Origin: Zancudomyces culisetae
Lineage: Eukaryota > Kickxellomycota > Harpellomycetes > Harpellales > Legeriomycetaceae
Direction: 5' to 3'
Assembly (NCBI GenBank): GCA_001969505.1
Contig: LSSK01000705.1
Coordinates: 1 to 38,075, forward strand
Length of the DNA: 38,075 nt
Shown one piece after another: positions 35,408-38,075 of this stretch. Positions within the stretch are counted from its first letter, which is position 1; each line of letters starts with the position of its first letter. The notes beneath the pieces were generated by a model. That model saw only the letters and a list, made by a program, of their open reading frames with translations. It was not told where the DNA came from and did not search any database. Position numbers and translations under genes: made by a program.

Positions 35408-35849
35408 ATCCGGGTGTGCGAAAGATGTAGTTATAAAAATTTTTTTTATTAGTTTTGTATAGCCCATTTCTCAAGTAAGTGTAAAAAGTAAAGTATGTGC
35501 AAAATGAAGAAAAAAAAACTAGTTCAAGGTCGTGTTTTTTTTTTTTTACAATACGTCATAAATATAAAATTATCAAAAGGCTATATAAATAAAAATATCA
35601 AAAAACGCAAATGGTATTATATTGTTAAATTTTGGTAACTCGTCAATTTAAAAGATTAATACTACATAACCCAGAAGAAAAAAAAACCCCCAAGAAGAAC
35701 ATGGGGTACGGAAAGAGACAGGAGGCAAAATGGGGAGCGGGGATATTGGCACCAATTGAGGGGAGCGGCTTTCTACAAACTGCGAGTGCCTTTTCTGGAG
35801 AAAAACCCATGGAATACCATGAAGCAGAAAAAAAACATAGTAAGAGTAC

Positions 35850-35884
35850 GTATATATATATAGATACACGGATAGATAGATAGA
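35850..35884. repeat. TA and GATA simple repeats
   Basis: A TA run is followed by AGATACACGG and several GATA units, about 145 bases upstream of the STS1 start codon. Confidence 0.7.
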
Positions 35885-36028
35885 TGATTTACCAGCATCC
35901 TATCAATGAGATGGTGATTGTGAAGAAATGTAGTTAAAAATGTAACAAATAAAAGCAGACATTGATTTTAAAAAATGAATTAATAAAACATAGAGAATAA
36001 AAGGAGATTAAGTTCAGAAGATGTAAGC

Positions 36029-37108
36029 ATGGATGAGGAGGTACTAGATGTAGGAAACAGGAAAGAAAACCACGAATACCAAGCAGTAGATACTAGGAGT
36101 ATTAGGAAAAGACACAAGGGCGTTATAATAAATGTTGAGAGAAATGAGAAAGAGGAGGAGGATTATATTTTGAAACGAAGCATAGAGAGTCTAGACAAAG
36201 GAGAGTTGGTGCAAATGATAATAAAAATGGTAGAAAAAAACGAGGGACTAAAGAGTACGGTTAGGGAACTGTTACCAGCACCTTCGGTGGAGCGGGCAAT
36301 AGAGCAATTAGAGAAATTAGAGAATAAAGTACAGAATCTACTTCCATACAACAAAAATGGGCCAGTGTTTGATGAATATACATTTAATAGAGTTCGACCA
36401 GCGCTCATGGAGCTGCACAATACAATAGTGCGATATATGGATTATTATAGCCAAACGGGATTAACTTCAAGAGAAACACGAAGGGAAGAAGAAAGGGAAG
36501 GGACTAGGGGGGTAGGAAGTGTCACAGCACGACCATACCAACCTCTTCCAACGTTATCACATCCATCAGAGTGGTTTATGCTGTTAATACAAGCCACGAC
36601 AATAGTGTGTAGGATGCCAAGGTGGGAGCAGAAGGAGGGCCACCAAGGCAGTGGGGAAGAGGGGATGAACTGGATAAGAACAGATTCAATAAGGCATATG
36701 GCAGACGGGTGGTTAAAGGCGATTGTTGCATCGGCAGCATGGATAGAAAGCGGGCACTTTTTGGGACAGTCGGTAGTTGGAGAATGGGAAAAAAGGTAAG
36801 TATTTTAAAAAATTTATTTTTATTTTTGTTGAGTAAAGAGATAATGCAAACAAAGACGGTGGAAAATAATAATGAAAAATGAAAATAATAATAGTATGCT
36901 CAGTCTTGCATCAGACAGTGGGTGCTACCATGCATTTGTTCCAGCGATATCGGCATTTAAGGAGAAGTTTGGGTGGGTTACGTGTACAGGGGAATTCGGG
37001 ACAAGCAGTTTTCCGGTTAGCAGCTTTAGCGCATTTGGAAACAACGTTGCACATCACCAACACATGTATAAAAACGGATTGTTTTTAACCAACTCTAGCC
37101 ACCAATAA
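36029..37108 (+). CDS. STS1: STS1/Cut8 nuclear proteasome-tethering factor
   Basis: Cut8/Sts1 tethers the 26S proteasome at the nucleus. Exon 1 (36029-36795) and exon 2 (36895-37108) join in phase 2 after a 99-nt intron (GTAAGT donor, AATAG acceptor), giving 326 aa. A basic RKRHK segment (residues 26-30) fits the family's N-terminal NLS and proteasome-binding Lys-rich part. The signature LLPAPSVERAIEQLEKLE with NLLPY (about 81-106) is followed by YTFNRVRPALMELHNTIVRY (117-136), the strongest family match. A charged loop (about 146-165) separates this from WFMLLIQATTIVCRMPRWE. After splicing, EWEKSMLSLASDSGC and FKEKFGWV resemble the closing Cut8 helices. Stop codons of STS1 and of the convergent PAK-type kinase are only 55 bp apart. 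Confidence 0.87.
36796..36894 (+). other. Intron of the STS1 gene
   Basis: GTAAGT donor and AATAG acceptor, 99 nt, phase 2. Splicing extends the C-terminus with a Cut8-like helical segment; without it the frame stops at 36799. The acceptor frame was chosen because it is the one giving a Cut8-like sequence. Confidence 0.7.
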
Positions 37109-37163
37109 TTTTACATTTGTTTAAATAAATTTTATAGCAACGATAGTATAAAGAGGATTGTAA

Positions 37164-38075
37164 TTATTTTGAGAGTAATAAAGGAATTAAAATAGAAGAA
37201 GGTCTAGAAAGCTTTGAAATAAAGCTGTGATGCAAAAGCTCAGCGATTGTGGCGCGGCTGTCAACGTCGACGGTCAAACACTCGGCCAGAAACGATTTGA
37301 TTTCCAGACTTAAAGCCCCTGGATTCTTTAGAGTTGGCGTGCCGTTGCTAGCTATTAGGTATAGCGCCTTGAGAGGCTCTTCGTCAAGGTATGGAGGTTC
37401 AGACTCAATCATCTCGATAACCATAATTCCTAATGACCACACATCGACTTTGAATCCGTATGGCTTCTGTTTTACTACTTCAGGCGCCATCCAGTAAGGC
37501 GTGCCCACCATTGTTGCGCGCTTGTTTCGCTGCTCAGAAAGCCTTGCACAAAATCCAAAGTCGGTGATTTTAACTTGACCATCTTCGCCCAGCAGAATGT
37601 TGTCGGACTTGATGTCACGATGGATGATGCTCTGGCTGTGTAGATGATCCAGCCCTTTGCAGACCTCAGCCGAGATTGTGGCCATTTGCATTTCGCTGAG
37701 TCGATTGTTCTCAATGACATCAGTAAGCGCACCGCCATTCATGTATTCCATTACAACCCAGAGTTCTGTCCTAGTAATCAAAAATGATTCAATATAGTTG
37801 ACAATGTTTTGGTGCTGCGAACCGCGCATAACCTGGATTTCGTTAACTAGCAGCTCCTTCCGGGGTTGTTTTTTCAAATCCATCTGTTTGATAGCCACCT
37901 GTCGTTTATTTCGCAATGATTTGGCCAAATATACACTTCCTGATGCACCCTGACCTATTTTCTTTACTTTGGAATATAGACTTTTAGGATCTTCTTTGGA
38001 TACTAGTTCTGCCAATTTTTCCATAATCTGTGCCTCTCCAAGCAAGGACAGTCTAGTTTGCTGCTGCTGCTGCTG
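37164..38075 (-). CDS. PAK/Ste20-family serine/threonine kinase, C-terminal part
   Basis: The gene runs off the right edge, so the regulatory N-terminus (a CRIB domain would be expected) is missing. The 303 residues present start with a Gln run encoded by CAG repeats, then a short linker and a complete kinase domain. The Gly loop is IGQGASGSV, the ATP Lys is in VAIKQMD, the catalytic loop is HRDIKSDN, the Mg loop is DFG, and GTPYWMAPE is the activation-segment signature. The order YSKVKKIGQGASGSVYLAK and the end after HHSFISKLSRPSSILIPLL are typical of p21-activated kinases (Ste20, Cla4, Pak1/Shk1). Which subgroup it belongs to needs the missing N-terminus. All catalytic residues are present. 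Confidence 0.95.
   Translation of the reverse strand, partial: QQQQQQTRLSLLGEAQIMEKLAELVSKEDPKSLYSKVKKIGQGASGSVYLAKSLRNKRQVAIKQMDLKKQPRKELLVNEIQVMRGSQHQNIVNYIESFLITRTELWVVMEYMNGGALTDVIENNRLSEMQMATISAEVCKGLDHLHSQSIIHRDIKSDNILLGEDGQVKITDFGFCARLSEQRNKRATMVGTPYWMAPEVVKQKPYGFKVDVWSLGIMVIEMIESEPPYLDEEPLKALYLIASNGTPTLKNPGALSLEIKSFLAECLTVDVDSRATIAELLHHSFISKLSRPSSILIPLLLSK
38061..38075 (-). repeat. CAG trinucleotide repeat encoding poly-Gln
   Basis: At least five CAG codons followed by CAA run to the window edge in the frame of the PAK-type kinase. The full length is cut off. Confidence 0.85.

Larger units (their letters stand above)
33562..36028. other. 2.5-kb intergenic region with purine-rich simple repeats
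   Basis: No supported gene was seen between the PH-domain gene and STS1. Open frames of up to about 100 codons exist on both strands but lack family resemblance. The region holds an A10G10 tract, an AG microsatellite, an 8-bp GAGATTGT-type repeat, a G10 run and a TA/GATA repeat. The right end should contain the STS1 promoter. Confidence 0.4.

Overview
The window is nuclear DNA from a fungus. The evidence is AT-rich intergenic DNA, genes with at most two short GT-AG introns (62 to 205 nt here), and fungal-type proteins: a Cut8/STS1 proteasome-tethering factor, an MCH1-like transporter, a two-domain dihydroxyacetone kinase and an H3K9 methyltransferase without chromodomain. The standard genetic code is used: TAA and TGA both end recognisable proteins. 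An early-diverging (zygomycete-grade) lineage is possible from the divergent proteins and the Bin3 homologue, but this is only an inference.

Layout, left to right: UAF1/WDR48 deubiquitinase cofactor (-, three exons); a 1.2 kb divergent intergenic region; a Bin3/Bmc1 RNA cap methyltransferase (+), convergent at 92 bp with SPT6 (-, two exons); tRNA-Leu(AAG) (-); dihydroxyacetone kinase (-, two exons); a 2 kb gap with fragments of possible decayed coding sequence; GAPDH (-, two exons, with an unusual 205-nt first intron); a weak small ORF; COQ8 (-, three exons); an unidentified small, probably exported protein (-); a Suv39/Clr4/DIM-5-type H3K9 methyltransferase (+, two exons); an MCH1-like MFS transporter (+, two exons); an unidentified PH-domain protein (+) whose frame is interrupted by one in-frame TGA; a 2.5 kb repeat-bearing gap; STS1/Cut8 (+, two exons), convergent at 55 bp with the kinase end of a PAK/Ste20 kinase (-), which runs off the right edge.

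Most genes are unrelated housekeeping genes. Two loose themes can be seen. Chromatin and transcription are covered by UAF1, Spt6, the Bin3-like enzyme and the H3K9 methyltransferase. Triose metabolism is covered by two co-oriented neighbours: dihydroxyacetone kinase makes DHAP, and GAPDH uses its isomer. No mobile element, CRISPR array or secondary-metabolite cluster was seen. The observations most worth checking are the TGA-interrupted PH-domain gene, the atypical pre-SET zinc region of the methyltransferase, the GC-rich potentially structured segment inside the GAPDH intron, and the unidentified Cys-containing exported protein.
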